From Alteromonas sp. LOR (GTDB lineage: Bacteria; Pseudomonadota; Gammaproteobacteria; Enterobacterales; Alteromonadaceae), in assembly GCF_000753865.1 (NCBI RefSeq), contig NZ_JQFW01000049.1, forward strand, positions 62,001-126,000: a stretch of DNA of 64,000 nucleotides. Direction: 5' to 3'. The notes below the pieces were generated by a model, which saw only the letters and a list, made by a program, of their open reading frames with translations, was not told the origin of the DNA and did not search any database. Position 1 is the stretch's first letter. The number at the start of each line of letters is the position of its first letter. Shown piece after piece: positions 8,845-18,781 of the stretch. Both the position numbers and the translations under genes were made by a program.

Positions 8845-10134
8845 TTAATGTCGCACAACATACTCTGATATTCCGTTTTCTAGACGCTTTTCGAGTCTAT
8901 TCCAATCGGCAGCTGGCATTCTCACATCCACTACCCAATCGCCCTGATTGTCATACTCTTCGTTGGAAATGCAGTTAAGCTCATAAAGCACTCCACGAAG
9001 ACGGCTATGTGCCGGAGGTATCTTCAAGGTATAATTTACCATGCTTTTGGCTAGGCATTCGGTGAGTGCTTGACCAAGAAGCTCAGTACCCTCACCAGAT
9101 TGGGCTGACAGCCACACTCGGGTTGGAATACCTTCCTCGTTTCTTTCTATACGCGGTTCGACATCGTCTAGTTTATCAATCTTATTACAGATTAGTAATT
9201 GTTGTATCTCGCCTGCGTCAATTTCTTCTAATACGTTATTAACTTCATCCATCGTCTCACGATATTTGGCGTCTGCAATATCGACGACGTGAAGCAATAG
9301 GTCAGCCTCTTGAGTCTCTTGTAGCGTCGCTTTAAATGCGGCAACAAGGTCGTGGGGAAGATGACGGATAAAACCAACCGTGTCGGCAAGAATAGCCGGC
9401 CCAACATCCTGCAGATCAATTTTTCTGAGTGTAGGGTCAAGGGTGGCAAACAACTGGTCGGCAGCGTAGACGTGTGAATCTGTAATGGTATTAAACAGTG
9501 TCGATTTACCCGCGTTTGTGTAGCCAACTAAGGATACCGTTGGTATTTCGGCACGTTTGCGCGAACGTCTTCCTTGTTCACGTTGTTTTTGAACCTTTTC
9601 TAACCGGCGTAGAATGGCTTTAATACGCCCGCGTAATAAGCGACGATCAGTTTCTAACTGCGTTTCACCCGGCCCGCGTAATCCTATACCCCCTTTCTGG
9701 CGCTCAAGGTGAGTCCAGCCTCGTATTAAACGAGTAGAGATATGGCGTAGCTGTGCTAGCTCCACTTGAAGTTTACCTTCATGAGTTCTAGCGCGTTGGG
9801 CAAAGATATCGAGTATTAGACCGGTGCGATCTAATACTCTGCATTTACACACAGCCTCGAGATTTCGCTCCTGTGAGGGAGAGAGGGAGTGATTGAAAAT
9901 AACTACGTTGGCATCGTGTGCCTTAACAGCAGCAGCTATTTCCTCTGCTTTACCTGATCCGACGAAGAATTTTGCATGGGGTGCACTGCGCGAGGTAGTA
10001 ATAACCTCAGCGGCATTAACACCGGCTGAAGACACAAGTAGTTCAAGCTCACTTAAGTCTTCTTTGCTGTTCTCATCAGAAAAATGTATATGAACAAGTA
10101 CAGCCTGTTCACCGGCTTCATAACGGTCAAACAA
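8845..10134 (-). CDS. hflX: HflX, ribosome-associated GTPase
   Basis: 429 residues. An N-terminal HflX domain contains GKLQVELAQLRH and ERQKGGIGLRGPGETQLE. The GTPase domain follows with G1 GYTNAGKST (about residue 206), G3 DTVGF and G4 NKID. In E. coli HflX splits stalled or hibernating ribosomes, notably after heat shock. The start codon read here is TTG at 10134, giving the family-typical N-terminus MFDRYEAGEQAVLVHIHF; AAGGTAA lies upstream. It follows hfq by 17 bases. Confidence 0.97.
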   Translation of the reverse strand: MFDRYEAGEQAVLVHIHFSDENSKEDLSELELLVSSAGVNAAEVITTSRSAPHAKFFVGSGKAEEIAAAVKAHDANVVIFNHSLSPSQERNLEAVCKCRVLDRTGLILDIFAQRARTHEGKLQVELAQLRHISTRLIRGWTHLERQKGGIGLRGPGETQLETDRRLLRGRIKAILRRLEKVQKQREQGRRSRKRAEIPTVSLVGYTNAGKSTLFNTITDSHVYAADQLFATLDPTLRKIDLQDVGPAILADTVGFIRHLPHDLVAAFKATLQETQEADLLLHVVDIADAKYRETMDEVNNVLEEIDAGEIQQLLICNKIDKLDDVEPRIERNEEGIPTRVWLSAQSGEGTELLGQALTECLAKSMVNYTLKIPPAHSRLRGVLYELNCISNEEYDNQGDWVVDVRMPAADWNRLEKRLENGISEYVVRH

Positions 10135-10151
10135 GCGCGTTACCTTTTAGT

Positions 10152-10403
10152 TTATTCAGTTTTAGTATTTTCGGAATCTCCTGTTGTGCTTGGCATTGTG
10201 ATAGCACGTGCTGGAACAACGGTTGAAATTGCATGTTTGTAAACCATTTGGCTCACTGTGTTCTTCAGTAAAATAACAAATTGATCGAAAGACTCAACTT
10301 GTCCCTGAAGTTTAATTCCATTTACCAGATAAATAGATACTGGGATACGTTCCTTGCGCAAAGCGTTCAAGAATGGGTCTTGTAAAGATTGCCCTTTAGC
10401 CAT
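10152..10403 (-). CDS. hfq: RNA chaperone Hfq
   Basis: 83 residues with both Sm motifs: Sm1 in [22 protein letters not shown] and Sm2 in [12 protein letters not shown] (the YKHA form of Hfq). Only a short C-terminal tail remains beyond the Sm core, about 15 residues, shorter than the roughly 35-residue tail of E. coli Hfq. It binds small RNAs and mRNAs as a hexameric ring. It sits in the conserved miaA-hfq-hflX order. Confidence 0.98.
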   Translation of the reverse strand: MAKGQSLQDPFLNALRKERIPVSIYLVNGIKLQGQVESFDQFVILLKNTVSQMVYKHAISTVVPARAITMPSTTGDSENTKTE

Positions 10404-10480
10404 TTGTAATCCTTAGTTTTTATTATTAGCGGGCGCTGTTTCACTCCGCCTCACGTCTATTGTATACCACACTCAATCGT

Positions 10481-11416
10481 TTAGAGTGTGACTCGTGCTG
10501 CAATTTTAGTCAATTTATCGTTAGCAAATGTGTCTAACCACGTCACATCTTGCCAACCACGTAACCAAGTAAGCTGTCTTTTGGCAAGCTGCCTAGTCGC
10601 AATGATGCCGCGTTCACGCATATCATCGTAACTAAGTTGTCCTTCAAAGTACTGCCACATCTGTCTATAACCCACAGATCGAATAGAAGGTAACTCGTCA
10701 GAAAGATCACCTCGCTCGTATAACTTTTTTACCTCGTCTTCAAAGCCATCATCAAGCATTAAGTCGAACCTGCGTTCTATTCGCTCATGTAGTATAGATC
10801 TATCTTCGGGCGCTATAGCAAACTGTGTTATCTCATAAGGGCACTTTGTACCCTCTTGCTGCTGCCAGTGAGTCAGGGTTTTTCCTGTACTGCGATAGAC
10901 CTCTAGCGCTCGCGTGATACGCTGAGGATCGTTTGGATGAATTCTTTCTCCGCTTACCGCATCGACATCCTTGAGTTCGTTGTGTAAATGCGTCCATCCT
11001 GACGCTTGTGCTTCACGGTTAATCTGCTCGCGAATAACTTCGTCTGACTTAGGTAGTGACGAAATTCCATTTATCAAGGCATTAAAGTACATCATTGTAC
11101 CTCCTACCAACATGGGTAGCTTGCCACGACCATGTATTTCACCAATAAGTCGCGTTGTATCGTTCACAAATTGCGACACCGAATAACTTTCAGCGGGGTC
11201 GATTATATCGATAAGGTGATGGTGAACCACCGACTGTTCTTGCTCAGTGGGTTTTGCCGTACCTATGTCCATGCCTTTGTAAACCAAGGCAGAATCAACA
11301 CTGATAATTTCGCATTCAGTGTGCTTAGCAACGTCTAGTGCCAAAGCCGTTTTGCCTGATGCCGTCGGACCCATAATTGCCAATACAGGAGAAGCAGTTT
11401 CTATGCCAATAGACAT
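10481..11416 (-). CDS. miaA: tRNA dimethylallyltransferase
   Basis: 311 residues. The P-loop GPTASGKTALAL is near residue 17, followed by the DSALVYKGMDIGTAKP substrate-binding motif and HHLIDIIDP. The enzyme adds the dimethylallyl group to A37 of tRNAs reading UNN codons. The ATG at 11416 follows the mutL stop by one base and uses the GGGGAG inside the end of mutL as its ribosome site, so mutL and miaA are translationally coupled. Confidence 0.97.
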   Translation of the reverse strand: MSIGIETASPVLAIMGPTASGKTALALDVAKHTECEIISVDSALVYKGMDIGTAKPTEQEQSVVHHHLIDIIDPAESYSVSQFVNDTTRLIGEIHGRGKLPMLVGGTMMYFNALINGISSLPKSDEVIREQINREAQASGWTHLHNELKDVDAVSGERIHPNDPQRITRALEVYRSTGKTLTHWQQQEGTKCPYEITQFAIAPEDRSILHERIERRFDLMLDDGFEDEVKKLYERGDLSDELPSIRSVGYRQMWQYFEGQLSYDDMRERGIIATRQLAKRQLTWLRGWQDVTWLDTFANDKLTKIAARVTL

Positions 11417-11417
11417 A

Positions 11418-13373
11418 TTATTCTCCCCACGCTTTTAGTATGTCGTTTATCGAGCGCACTTTAGCAAATTGCTCAATATATTCCCATTGTTTAGACAGAC
11501 TTTGCTGCTCCAACCAGTACCATACTGCCGCTGACGATTGTTCATCAATATCTTCTTTTGGGATAACGACGTTATCGGCGATGCTTTGAGGCGTTGTTAG
11601 CGAGGCACACAGCAGGTGTTCAAACCACTTTATCCAAGGCAAATGCCTGCAGCCTGCCGGCACTTGTTGCAAGCGATACTTTCCCGCCACTTTGTTGATG
11701 TCAAAGTGCAGTTGTGACAGCACGTCCAGCGTAGATTGGGTTACGTTGTCGGCATGAATTGCCACCGGCATTAGTAAGGGCTGTTCATGCTGGGCCTTAC
11801 AGAATAGTTCTGCTAACCATAACCCAATGAGGTTATCTGCAGAGAGTAGGAATACGCTATCCTGTTTTGGATACAATCTGTGCATGGCGGTAAGACTTGT
11901 GTACGCCAGCCCGTCTAGCCCACTATCGTTTTGGTGTAGCCCATTTTGATCAAGCCCGCTCTCGTTTAACCTGTCTTTGTTTGGCGTCATTAAGGCGTTG
12001 AACCCAGCCTGATAAGCTGCAGAGGGCCCTTTACTTTGCCGTTGAAATTGTGCCATTCGGTTAGCTGAAGGCGACCCACTTCTCTCGCCAGCACCTGGCG
12101 TACCTTCACCTACTCTATCTGGATACGAGTGAGATGGACCTGTATGCAATTGATGAGCAGAACCCGAATTGTCATTGGCGTGAGGATTCTCAATGTGTGC
12201 ATGCTCAGTATGCGCATGTCCAGTATGTAAGACAGGGGAGCGTGAATTGGCTGTGTCTAACGGGCGGATGTAGCCATGCTCCACTTTGGGATTCATGTAA
12301 TCGGAAGGTTGTTCGCCGCCAACTTGGCTCTCGCCATGGTGCTGGTGATTGGGGTCGCTTGGGTCGCTGGTGTCGTTGTTTAACGCGTATAATGCGTCGC
12401 AAACGCTTTTACATATAAAATCATGTACCAGGCGACTTTGTTGAAATCGCACTTCGTGTTTTGCGGGATGAACGTTTACGTCGACATCTTTTGGATTCAA
12501 ACTCAGGTAAACAACAAAACTGGGTTGCTCAACCACGCCCCACACGCTTTCATAGGCTTGGCGAATAGCGTGAGTAATAAGCTTATCTCGCATTCCTCGA
12601 CTATTTACAAAGCTAAACTGACAGTCGTTGCTGCTTCTTAGCATAACTTCATTGCCTAGCCATGCATCAATAATCAATCCGTCGTACTGCGTATTAATAT
12701 GCACTGCATTTTGAATAAATTTTTGACCCACTACTGCAGCAATACGACGCTCCATACTGCCCGCTTTATCAGCGATATACCGCTTAATGACCTTGTCGTT
12801 GTGCCTAAGAATGAAAGAGACGTGAGGGTAGCTCAACGCCACACGTTTAATCACCTCTTCAATATGCTGAAATTCAGTTTTTTCCGTTCGTAAAAACTTG
12901 CGCCGGGCCGGCGTATTATAAAACAGATCAGCAACATCGATTGTGGTTCCCACAGGGTGTGCGGCCGGTCTAACCGCCACCGACATATCTCTGCCTTCAC
13001 AATAGGCTTCCCATGCTTCGCTTTGCGACTGTGTTTTAGATGTAAGCGTTAGACGCGTTACTGAGCTGATACTAGCGAGCGCTTCACCACGAAAGCCCAG
13101 TGAAAGAATTTGTTCTAAATCGTCCAGCGTCGATATTTTACTGGTTGCGTGGCGACTCAATGCAAGCTGTAGTTCATCTTTCGCAATACCGCTGCCGTTG
13201 TCTTTAATGCGAATTCTTTTATGCCCGCCCTTTTCAATATCGATCTCAATTTTTGTAGCACCAGCATCGACACTGTTTTCGAGCAGTTCTTTAACAACAG
13301 ACGCAGGCCGCTCTACCACTTCACCAGCGGCAATTTGGTTTGCAAGTTGGGGCGATAAAAGCTGTATTGGCAA
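11418..13373 (-). CDS. mutL: DNA mismatch repair protein MutL with His-rich linker
   Basis: 651 residues. The N-terminal GHKL ATPase starts [20 protein letters not shown], with the ATP-site Glu/Asn block [18 protein letters not shown] and [10 protein letters not shown]. The C-terminal dimerisation domain occupies about 480-651. The linker (about 344-470) is long and unusual: residues about 381-418 are strongly His-rich ([11 protein letters not shown] and later H-rich segments). No DQHA(X)2E(X)4E endonuclease motif is seen, in keeping with methyl-directed gammaproteobacterial MutL. The start is a TTG at 13373 with AGAGG five bases upstream; the resulting N-terminus is conserved. It sits between amiB/C and miaA. 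Confidence 0.96.
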   Translation of the reverse strand: MPIQLLSPQLANQIAAGEVVERPASVVKELLENSVDAGATKIEIDIEKGGHKRIRIKDNGSGIAKDELQLALSRHATSKISTLDDLEQILSLGFRGEALASISSVTRLTLTSKTQSQSEAWEAYCEGRDMSVAVRPAAHPVGTTIDVADLFYNTPARRKFLRTEKTEFQHIEEVIKRVALSYPHVSFILRHNDKVIKRYIADKAGSMERRIAAVVGQKFIQNAVHINTQYDGLIIDAWLGNEVMLRSSNDCQFSFVNSRGMRDKLITHAIRQAYESVWGVVEQPSFVVYLSLNPKDVDVNVHPAKHEVRFQQSRLVHDFICKSVCDALYALNNDTSDPSDPNHQHHGESQVGGEQPSDYMNPKVEHGYIRPLDTANSRSPVLHTGHAHTEHAHIENPHANDNSGSAHQLHTGPSHSYPDRVGEGTPGAGERSGSPSANRMAQFQRQSKGPSAAYQAGFNALMTPNKDRLNESGLDQNGLHQNDSGLDGLAYTSLTAMHRLYPKQDSVFLLSADNLIGLWLAELFCKAQHEQPLLMPVAIHADNVTQSTLDVLSQLHFDINKVAGKYRLQQVPAGCRHLPWIKWFEHLLCASLTTPQSIADNVVIPKEDIDEQSSAAVWYWLEQQSLSKQWEYIEQFAKVRSINDILKAWGE

Positions 13374-13465
13374 GGAAACCTCTGTCTTGAAAATAAATAG
13401 GCGTTGTTTTGTTAATCAAGCATTGCGATGGCGAATGATGAACAACGAATAAAAAGTATTGTTTC

Positions 13466-14827
13466 TTAGGTACTGGGGATAGTTAACACTTGCCCGATGC
13501 GCACAACATCGTTACGCAAGTTGTTCGCTGCTTTAATACTGCTCACTCTTACGTTGTAACGCTGAGCCAATAACGATAGCGACTCTCCGGAGCGAACACG
13601 GTGGGTTCGATTTTTTGCTTTTTCAGCAGCCCACAGCGTCCCATCTGGAGGAACCTGTCTAAAGTAGCGCTTAGCCGCATTGAACATGGCTTTTGCTAAT
13701 CGCTCTCGATATTTAGACCAATTGAGATTCTTTTCTTCTTGAGGATTTGAAATAAACCCAACTTCCACCAAAATTGACGGGATATCTGGTGATGTTAACA
13801 CCGCCAAACTCGCAGCCTGCGGCTTGCGCTTGTGCAATGACGTTACGGCTTTCAACTCTTCTATTACTTTGTTGCCTAAATCGTGGCTTGTTGCCATGGA
13901 ATGGTCCATAGAAAGTCCCAATATAGTTTCAGCTAAATAGCGCTCACTGGACTTATCACTTATGACTTCAGCGGCACCGCCAAGCAACTCCGAGTGTCGC
14001 TCGGTTCTTTCCATCCAGCGTCCTAGTTCTGTGTCAGCTCTTCGCATGGACAGCACCCAGACTGAGCCACCGCGAGGCTGTGGCTGGGTAAAGGCGTCAG
14101 CGTGAATGGAGATGAGTAAATCCGCTTTTTTCTGTCGTGCAATTTCTGGGCGTTTATTGGGTGAAAGGTAATAATCGCCAGTGCGCGTCATAATGGCGCG
14201 CATACCATCTTCTGCATCGACCATAGCTTGAAGCCGTTTGGCAATACTCAGGGTTATGTGCTTTTCAAACGAGCCAGCGGGACCAATTGAGCCAGGATCT
14301 TGGCCGCCATGTCCCGCATCAATGGCAACGATGATGTCGCGGTCGCGAGTACTGCTAGATTCATCAATAATCACACGCTGCTTGGAAGACGAAGTGGCTG
14401 AAGAGGAAGCTGGCTTTTGTGCAACTTCGGGCGCACTATCGGCTAAATCAAGCACAAGTCTATGGCCGTAGGACTTATTTGGCGCTACTGCAAACAATGA
14501 GGGGGCGGCATTGCGGTTTAGCTCTACGACAACACGTGCAGAAGTTGCACGTTTAGGTGTTGAGTAGCGAAGCTTTCGAACTAAGCTGCCACTATTTTCA
14601 ACCGAAGAAAGTGCGAACGTATTCGCAGTATTTTTGAAGTCTATGACCACTCGCAGCGGCTTTTTGAGTGTGAAGTAGGTAAAATCTGGTGCAGAATCTA
14701 CGTCAAAGACAATACGTGTTTTGGTGGCCTCTGGTGATACTCTTACACCATTAATCGTGTTTTGTGCAGCACTGACAACTTGCGCCATAAGACACAACAT
14801 TAAAACCGATATTATACTGCGCACCAT
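13466..14827 (-). CDS. amiB: N-acetylmuramoyl-L-alanine amidase (AmiB/AmiC type) with LysM
   Basis: 453 residues. A signal peptide (about 1-20, ending VSAAQ) is followed by an AMIN domain (about 25-130) for septal peptidoglycan targeting. The zinc amidase_3 domain covers about 168-390, with VAIDAGHGGQDPGS carrying the first metal His and SIHADAF the next. One LysM peptidoglycan-binding repeat follows (about 408-452). It cleaves the amide between muramic acid and the stem peptide during daughter-cell separation in the periplasm. The tsaE-amiB-mutL context matches the amiB locus of E. coli, hence the symbol. Confidence 0.93.
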   Translation of the reverse strand: MVRSIISVLMLCLMAQVVSAAQNTINGVRVSPEATKTRIVFDVDSAPDFTYFTLKKPLRVVIDFKNTANTFALSSVENSGSLVRKLRYSTPKRATSARVVVELNRNAAPSLFAVAPNKSYGHRLVLDLADSAPEVAQKPASSSATSSSKQRVIIDESSSTRDRDIIVAIDAGHGGQDPGSIGPAGSFEKHITLSIAKRLQAMVDAEDGMRAIMTRTGDYYLSPNKRPEIARQKKADLLISIHADAFTQPQPRGGSVWVLSMRRADTELGRWMERTERHSELLGGAAEVISDKSSERYLAETILGLSMDHSMATSHDLGNKVIEELKAVTSLHKRKPQAASLAVLTSPDIPSILVEVGFISNPQEEKNLNWSKYRERLAKAMFNAAKRYFRQVPPDGTLWAAEKAKNRTHRVRSGESLSLLAQRYNVRVSSIKAANNLRNDVVRIGQVLTIPST

Positions 14828-14885
14828 AATTTGCCTTTACGTCTTCACTCTCACGTGGATTACACAAGATGTGATTTTATCGTTT

Positions 14886-15368
14886 TTATATACGTTTACA
14901 TTGCTGGAGCAGCTTGGCACCAAGTGCAGATTTTGACTCTAAAACAAACTGCCTACCCGATGGCGTTGCGTTTATATTAATCACTAAGTCAGGGGATGCC
15001 AAGTACTCTCCCCCCTTTTGTGACCATTCAACAAGTGCAATCGCATCACCGCCAAAATAATCGCGTATGCCCATAAACTCTAATTCTTCAGGATCTGACA
15101 ACCGATATAAATCAAAATGATATATATTGACGCTGTCTAACTCATAAGGTTCAACCAGTGTATAGGTAGGACTTTTAACACTACCTGAATGACCAAGTGC
15201 CTGAATAAAATATCGGCTAAAGGTAGTTTTTCCAGCGCCGAGGTCGCCATTGAGAAAAACGACCACATTTGCGGGCAATTGGCTAGACACTGCTTGAGCA
15301 AGGTCTTGAGCTAGTAGCGATGTATCATCAACATCGCTAGCAAAATAGGAGGACTGCGGGTAAGACAT
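14886..15368 (-). CDS. tsaE: tRNA threonylcarbamoyladenosine biosynthesis ATPase TsaE
   Basis: 160 residues with the P-loop [15 protein letters not shown] near residue 38 and the TsaE-specific [20 protein letters not shown] and VEWSQKG segments. It is the ATPase partner of TsaB/TsaD in making t6A37 in tRNA. It is located between nnr and amiB, as in E. coli. Confidence 0.95.
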   Translation of the reverse strand: MSYPQSSYFASDVDDTSLLAQDLAQAVSSQLPANVVVFLNGDLGAGKTTFSRYFIQALGHSGSVKSPTYTLVEPYELDSVNIYHFDLYRLSDPEELEFMGIRDYFGGDAIALVEWSQKGGEYLASPDLVININATPSGRQFVLESKSALGAKLLQQCKRI

Positions 15369-15448
15369 CTACGTTATTCCACTGAAACTAAACTGTGCAG
15401 TAAATATCTTACAAACCGCAAATCAGGAAGGCCTTATTACAAAGGCAC

Positions 15449-16951
15449 TTATTTGTGGTTTATCAAGCTACGAACCGCATCATAAAAATCACTCGCTATC
15501 ATACCACGTTGTCCATACTGTTGGGCAATATCGTCGCCCGCTTTTGCATGCAGTACAACGCCGTACTTAGCCGCAATATCGGTCTCTACCCCTTGAGCGA
15601 GTAACGCGCCTAAAATACCGCTTAGTACATCGCCACTGCCAGCGGTTGCCATGCCAGGGTTACCGTGTCGACACACCCACGTCTTTTTCTCGTTGTCGAT
15701 TAACGTACCTGCACCTTTGAGCACACACACCGAATGGTAGCGCTGTGAACACTGGCGAGCATAGTTAAACCGGTCGCTTTCAACGTCATCTATGGACACG
15801 CCTAACAAACGAGCGGCTTCCCCCGCGTGGGGGGTAAGAATACTTTGCGATAGCGTGAACGCCGTAGACTGCTTGCACAGTATATTTAGCGCATCAGCAT
15901 CAATAACAATAGGCTTATTCGTCTGTTGGCAATGCTTAAGCGTGGTTGAAAAGGCGTCTTCAGCCCACTCATTCTGACCAAGCCCAGGGCCGATAACCAC
16001 ACAACTTGCCCACTGAAGAGCATCGTCTAACTGGCTATCGGTCACCATTAATTCAGGGCGACCAGCGCTTACCTGCACAACGGAAGATTCGTGAGTATAA
16101 ACACGCACCATACCCGCACCACTTCGAAGCGCCGCTTCGCCCGCTAAACGAATGGCTCCGGCAGTGCCCTTATTACCACCTATACATAGCAATCGACCAT
16201 AGGTGCCTTTATGACTGTGCACGTCCCGTGGTCCCATGCCTTTGAAATGGTCTATGTTTAGCATGGTAGCGCTCGCCTTTGCTAACGATTGAAACGCGTT
16301 ACCAATGCCTAAATCAGCATAAACCAATTTACCACAAGACTGCTTACCCGCTCCGGTTACTAACCCAGGCTTGATGCCGACAAAAGTCACCGTAATATCA
16401 GCTTGCACACAGCGACCTAGGCTTTGGCCGGTATTGGCATCTAAACCAGAGGGAACATCAACACTCACCACAGGGGTATCGCTACTGTTTATGGCATCGA
16501 TAACATCGGCAAACTCGTTTCTGATGTAGCTATTAATTCCCGTGCCCAATAGCCCGTCAATGATCACATCGGCTCGCTCAAGCAGTGATGCATCGAAACA
16601 TTCCACAGCGCCACCTGAGTCAACCCATCGCTTTTGCGCGAGTCCGGCATCGCCTTCTAACACTCGCTCAGGCTCAATAGCACACACAAACACTTGCTTA
16701 CCTGCAAGCTTTGCGTTCATTGCGGCTATGTAACCGTCTCCCGCATTATTGCCCTGACCCACAAGAACAAGATAGACATCGGAGTTTGGAATGAGCTCTA
16801 AGCATTGCTTAAAAACCGCGTCTCCCGCGCGCTGCATCAATGTGAACATGTCACAGTTTGAATTAGCAGCAGCTAACTTTTCATTTTCCCGAACTTGGTC
16901 GGCTCGAAATAGTTTGTATGATAAACTTGACGTGAGTTGAGTATCTAGCAT
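15449..16951 (-). CDS. nnr: Bifunctional NAD(P)H-hydrate epimerase / ADP-dependent dehydratase
   Basis: 500 residues. The N-terminal YjeF_N epimerase domain (about 15-220) has GQGNNAGDGYIAA and VSVDVPSGLDANTG. The C-terminal carbohydrate-kinase-like dehydratase (about 235-495) has GGNKGTAGAIRLAGEAALRSG, LTPHAGEAARLLG and the NPGMATAGSGDVLSG block. It repairs damaged, hydrated NAD(P)H. Its ATG is only six bases from the divergent queG ATG. Confidence 0.95.
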   Translation of the reverse strand: MLDTQLTSSLSYKLFRADQVRENEKLAAANSNCDMFTLMQRAGDAVFKQCLELIPNSDVYLVLVGQGNNAGDGYIAAMNAKLAGKQVFVCAIEPERVLEGDAGLAQKRWVDSGGAVECFDASLLERADVIIDGLLGTGINSYIRNEFADVIDAINSSDTPVVSVDVPSGLDANTGQSLGRCVQADITVTFVGIKPGLVTGAGKQSCGKLVYADLGIGNAFQSLAKASATMLNIDHFKGMGPRDVHSHKGTYGRLLCIGGNKGTAGAIRLAGEAALRSGAGMVRVYTHESSVVQVSAGRPELMVTDSQLDDALQWASCVVIGPGLGQNEWAEDAFSTTLKHCQQTNKPIVIDADALNILCKQSTAFTLSQSILTPHAGEAARLLGVSIDDVESDRFNYARQCSQRYHSVCVLKGAGTLIDNEKKTWVCRHGNPGMATAGSGDVLSGILGALLAQGVETDIAAKYGVVLHAKAGDDIAQQYGQRGMIASDFYDAVRSLINHK

Positions 16952-16957
16952 GAGAAA

Positions 16958-18115
16958 ATGTCCGCAATTAATTCTATTGATCTCGTTGAGTTAACCCACA
17001 ATATCAAGGCTTGGGGAGCTGCGCTAGGCTTTCAACAGGTTGGTATCAGCGATATTGATCTACATCAGCACGAGGCTCATCTACAAGATTGGCTAGACAA
17101 CGACTACCACGGTGACATGCACTTCATGAAAGCTCATGGCATGAAACGGGCTCGGCCAGACGAATTGGTGCCCGGTACGCTAAGAGTAATCAGCGTGCGA
17201 ATGAATTACCTGCCTCCCGATGCATCTTTTGCCAAACACCTTAAAACCTCAGACATTGGCTACATCAGTCGCTATGCGCTTGGGCGAGACTATCATAAAG
17301 TGCTCCGCAAGCGACTTAAGCAACTGGGTGAGAAAATTACTGCTGCGTTAAGTGCTATCGAATATCGTGATACTGAATATCGGCCTTTTGTAGACTCTGC
17401 CCCTGTGCTAGAGCATGCCATTGCCGAAAAAGCTGGACTAGGCTGGACCGGAAAACACAGTTTAACGCTGAATAAAGAGGCCGGCTCTTGGTTCTTTCTA
17501 GGCGAACTTTTTATCAACCTGCCGTTGCCTACCGACTCTCCTATTGAAGAGGGCTGTGGAAGCTGTACAGCCTGTATGACTATTTGCCCAACCAATGCCA
17601 TTGTAGCCCCTTACAAAGTGGATGCGAGACGATGCATTTCCTATCTTACTATTGAGTCAGGCGAAGATATTCCCGAGGAACTTAGACCCCTGATGGGCAA
17701 TCGTATTTATGGTTGTGATGATTGCCAGCTTGTTTGCCCTTGGAACCGCTATGCCGATGTTACAACTGAAGAAGATTTTCATCCAAGACAAGTACTGCAC
17801 GGACAATCCCTCTTAACCTTATTTTCTTGGAGTGAGGAAACCTTTTTAGCCAACACACTGGGCTCACCTATTCGCCGCATTGGGTATGAAAAATGGCAGC
17901 GTAATATTGCTGTTGCTATCGGTAATGCTGATTTTAGTGAAGATAATATAGCGCTATTAAAGGCACAAAGAGGAATGGTAAGCGAGCAAGTTGATAGGCA
18001 TATTGATTGGGCTATGACTCAACAAACTGCAAAAGAACATCACCAAAGAAACGAACAGCGCAAGCAACAAAGGCTGATCAGAGTTATCGAGAAGGGACTT
18101 GTGCGAGACGCCTAG
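16958..18115 (+). CDS. queG: Epoxyqueuosine reductase
   Basis: 385 residues. The N-terminal cobalamin-binding part has DYHGDMHFM and the conserved VDSAPVLEHAIAEKAGLGW. Two [4Fe-4S] motifs follow, CGSCTACMTICP and CDDCQLVCPWN. It reduces epoxyqueuosine to queuosine in tRNA, the final step of the pathway. The C-terminal tail after residue 340 is rich in Gln, His, Arg and Lys and is probably disordered. It diverges from nnr with a six-base gap between start codons. Confidence 0.95.
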   Translation: MSAINSIDLVELTHNIKAWGAALGFQQVGISDIDLHQHEAHLQDWLDNDYHGDMHFMKAHGMKRARPDELVPGTLRVISVRMNYLPPDASFAKHLKTSDIGYISRYALGRDYHKVLRKRLKQLGEKITAALSAIEYRDTEYRPFVDSAPVLEHAIAEKAGLGWTGKHSLTLNKEAGSWFFLGELFINLPLPTDSPIEEGCGSCTACMTICPTNAIVAPYKVDARRCISYLTIESGEDIPEELRPLMGNRIYGCDDCQLVCPWNRYADVTTEEDFHPRQVLHGQSLLTLFSWSEETFLANTLGSPIRRIGYEKWQRNIAVAIGNADFSEDNIALLKAQRGMVSEQVDRHIDWAMTQQTAKEHHQRNEQRKQQRLIRVIEKGLVRDA

Positions 18116-18169
18116 CTAAAAATTATTCGCTCGGGCATGTTCACAAGGTAAGCCCACTTAATCGTGTTC

Positions 18170-18706
18170 TCAAGCGCTTTTGGTTAACGGGTTTTTAACC
18201 GAAGTTGTTTGTTCTTGGGAAACGGTTTTATCTGTCTGTTGTTTATGAGGCATAAAAGTAGCACTAAATTTTACCACTTCGGTTTGTAAAGCCTCATCTG
18301 ATGATTCCATTACCCCAAACGTCCACCATGTAGGATTTGGAAGACTTTTTACTGCATCGTTGAGCTCATCTACCGTGCCAATAAATACACCCACAATCTC
18401 GCAAGCGACTTGAGTACAGGCGATATTATCAAGGGAGAATAGTTGCTCGTACGGCGATGTATCAAAAAAGTGAAGCAAATCTTTATGAGCCGCCGACACA
18501 TCAGCGGTCTCTCTTACTTCTTTCACTTTATTGATAGGCTTTATAATTTTTAGCTCGCTGGTTTGTGTAGAACGAGAACGCGCTAAGACATCGCTTAGGC
18601 GTTCGTGTTCTACTTTTGAGTGATCTAGTTTCTGTTGATAAGAGACCACCTTAAAACCGGCAATAACAGAAAAAGCGACAAGCAGCACTAACAGCCAGGT
18701 TTTCAT
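18170..18706 (-). CDS. Orphan membrane-anchored periplasmic protein
   Basis: 178 residues, not assigned to a family. An N-terminal hydrophobic stretch (about 3-21) could be an uncleaved anchor or signal peptide. A charged, coiled-coil-prone segment follows (about 25-70), then a small domain with two cysteines in CTQVACEIVG and a Trp pair (PTWWTFG), and a Gln/Thr-rich tail. The Cys spacing would allow a disulfide in the periplasm. It lies convergent to queG and upstream of hemE on the same strand, 75 bases apart; no functional link can be claimed. Confidence 0.6.
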   Translation of the reverse strand: MKTWLLVLLVAFSVIAGFKVVSYQQKLDHSKVEHERLSDVLARSRSTQTSELKIIKPINKVKEVRETADVSAAHKDLLHFFDTSPYEQLFSLDNIACTQVACEIVGVFIGTVDELNDAVKSLPNPTWWTFGVMESSDEALQTEVVKFSATFMPHKQQTDKTVSQEQTTSVKNPLTKSA

Positions 18707-18781
18707 CGTTTATCCTTTTTCACCTGCTAATGATTAGGGCGTGTTGACCCAGCCTGCTGATTTATTTAAACAGAATTAAGG

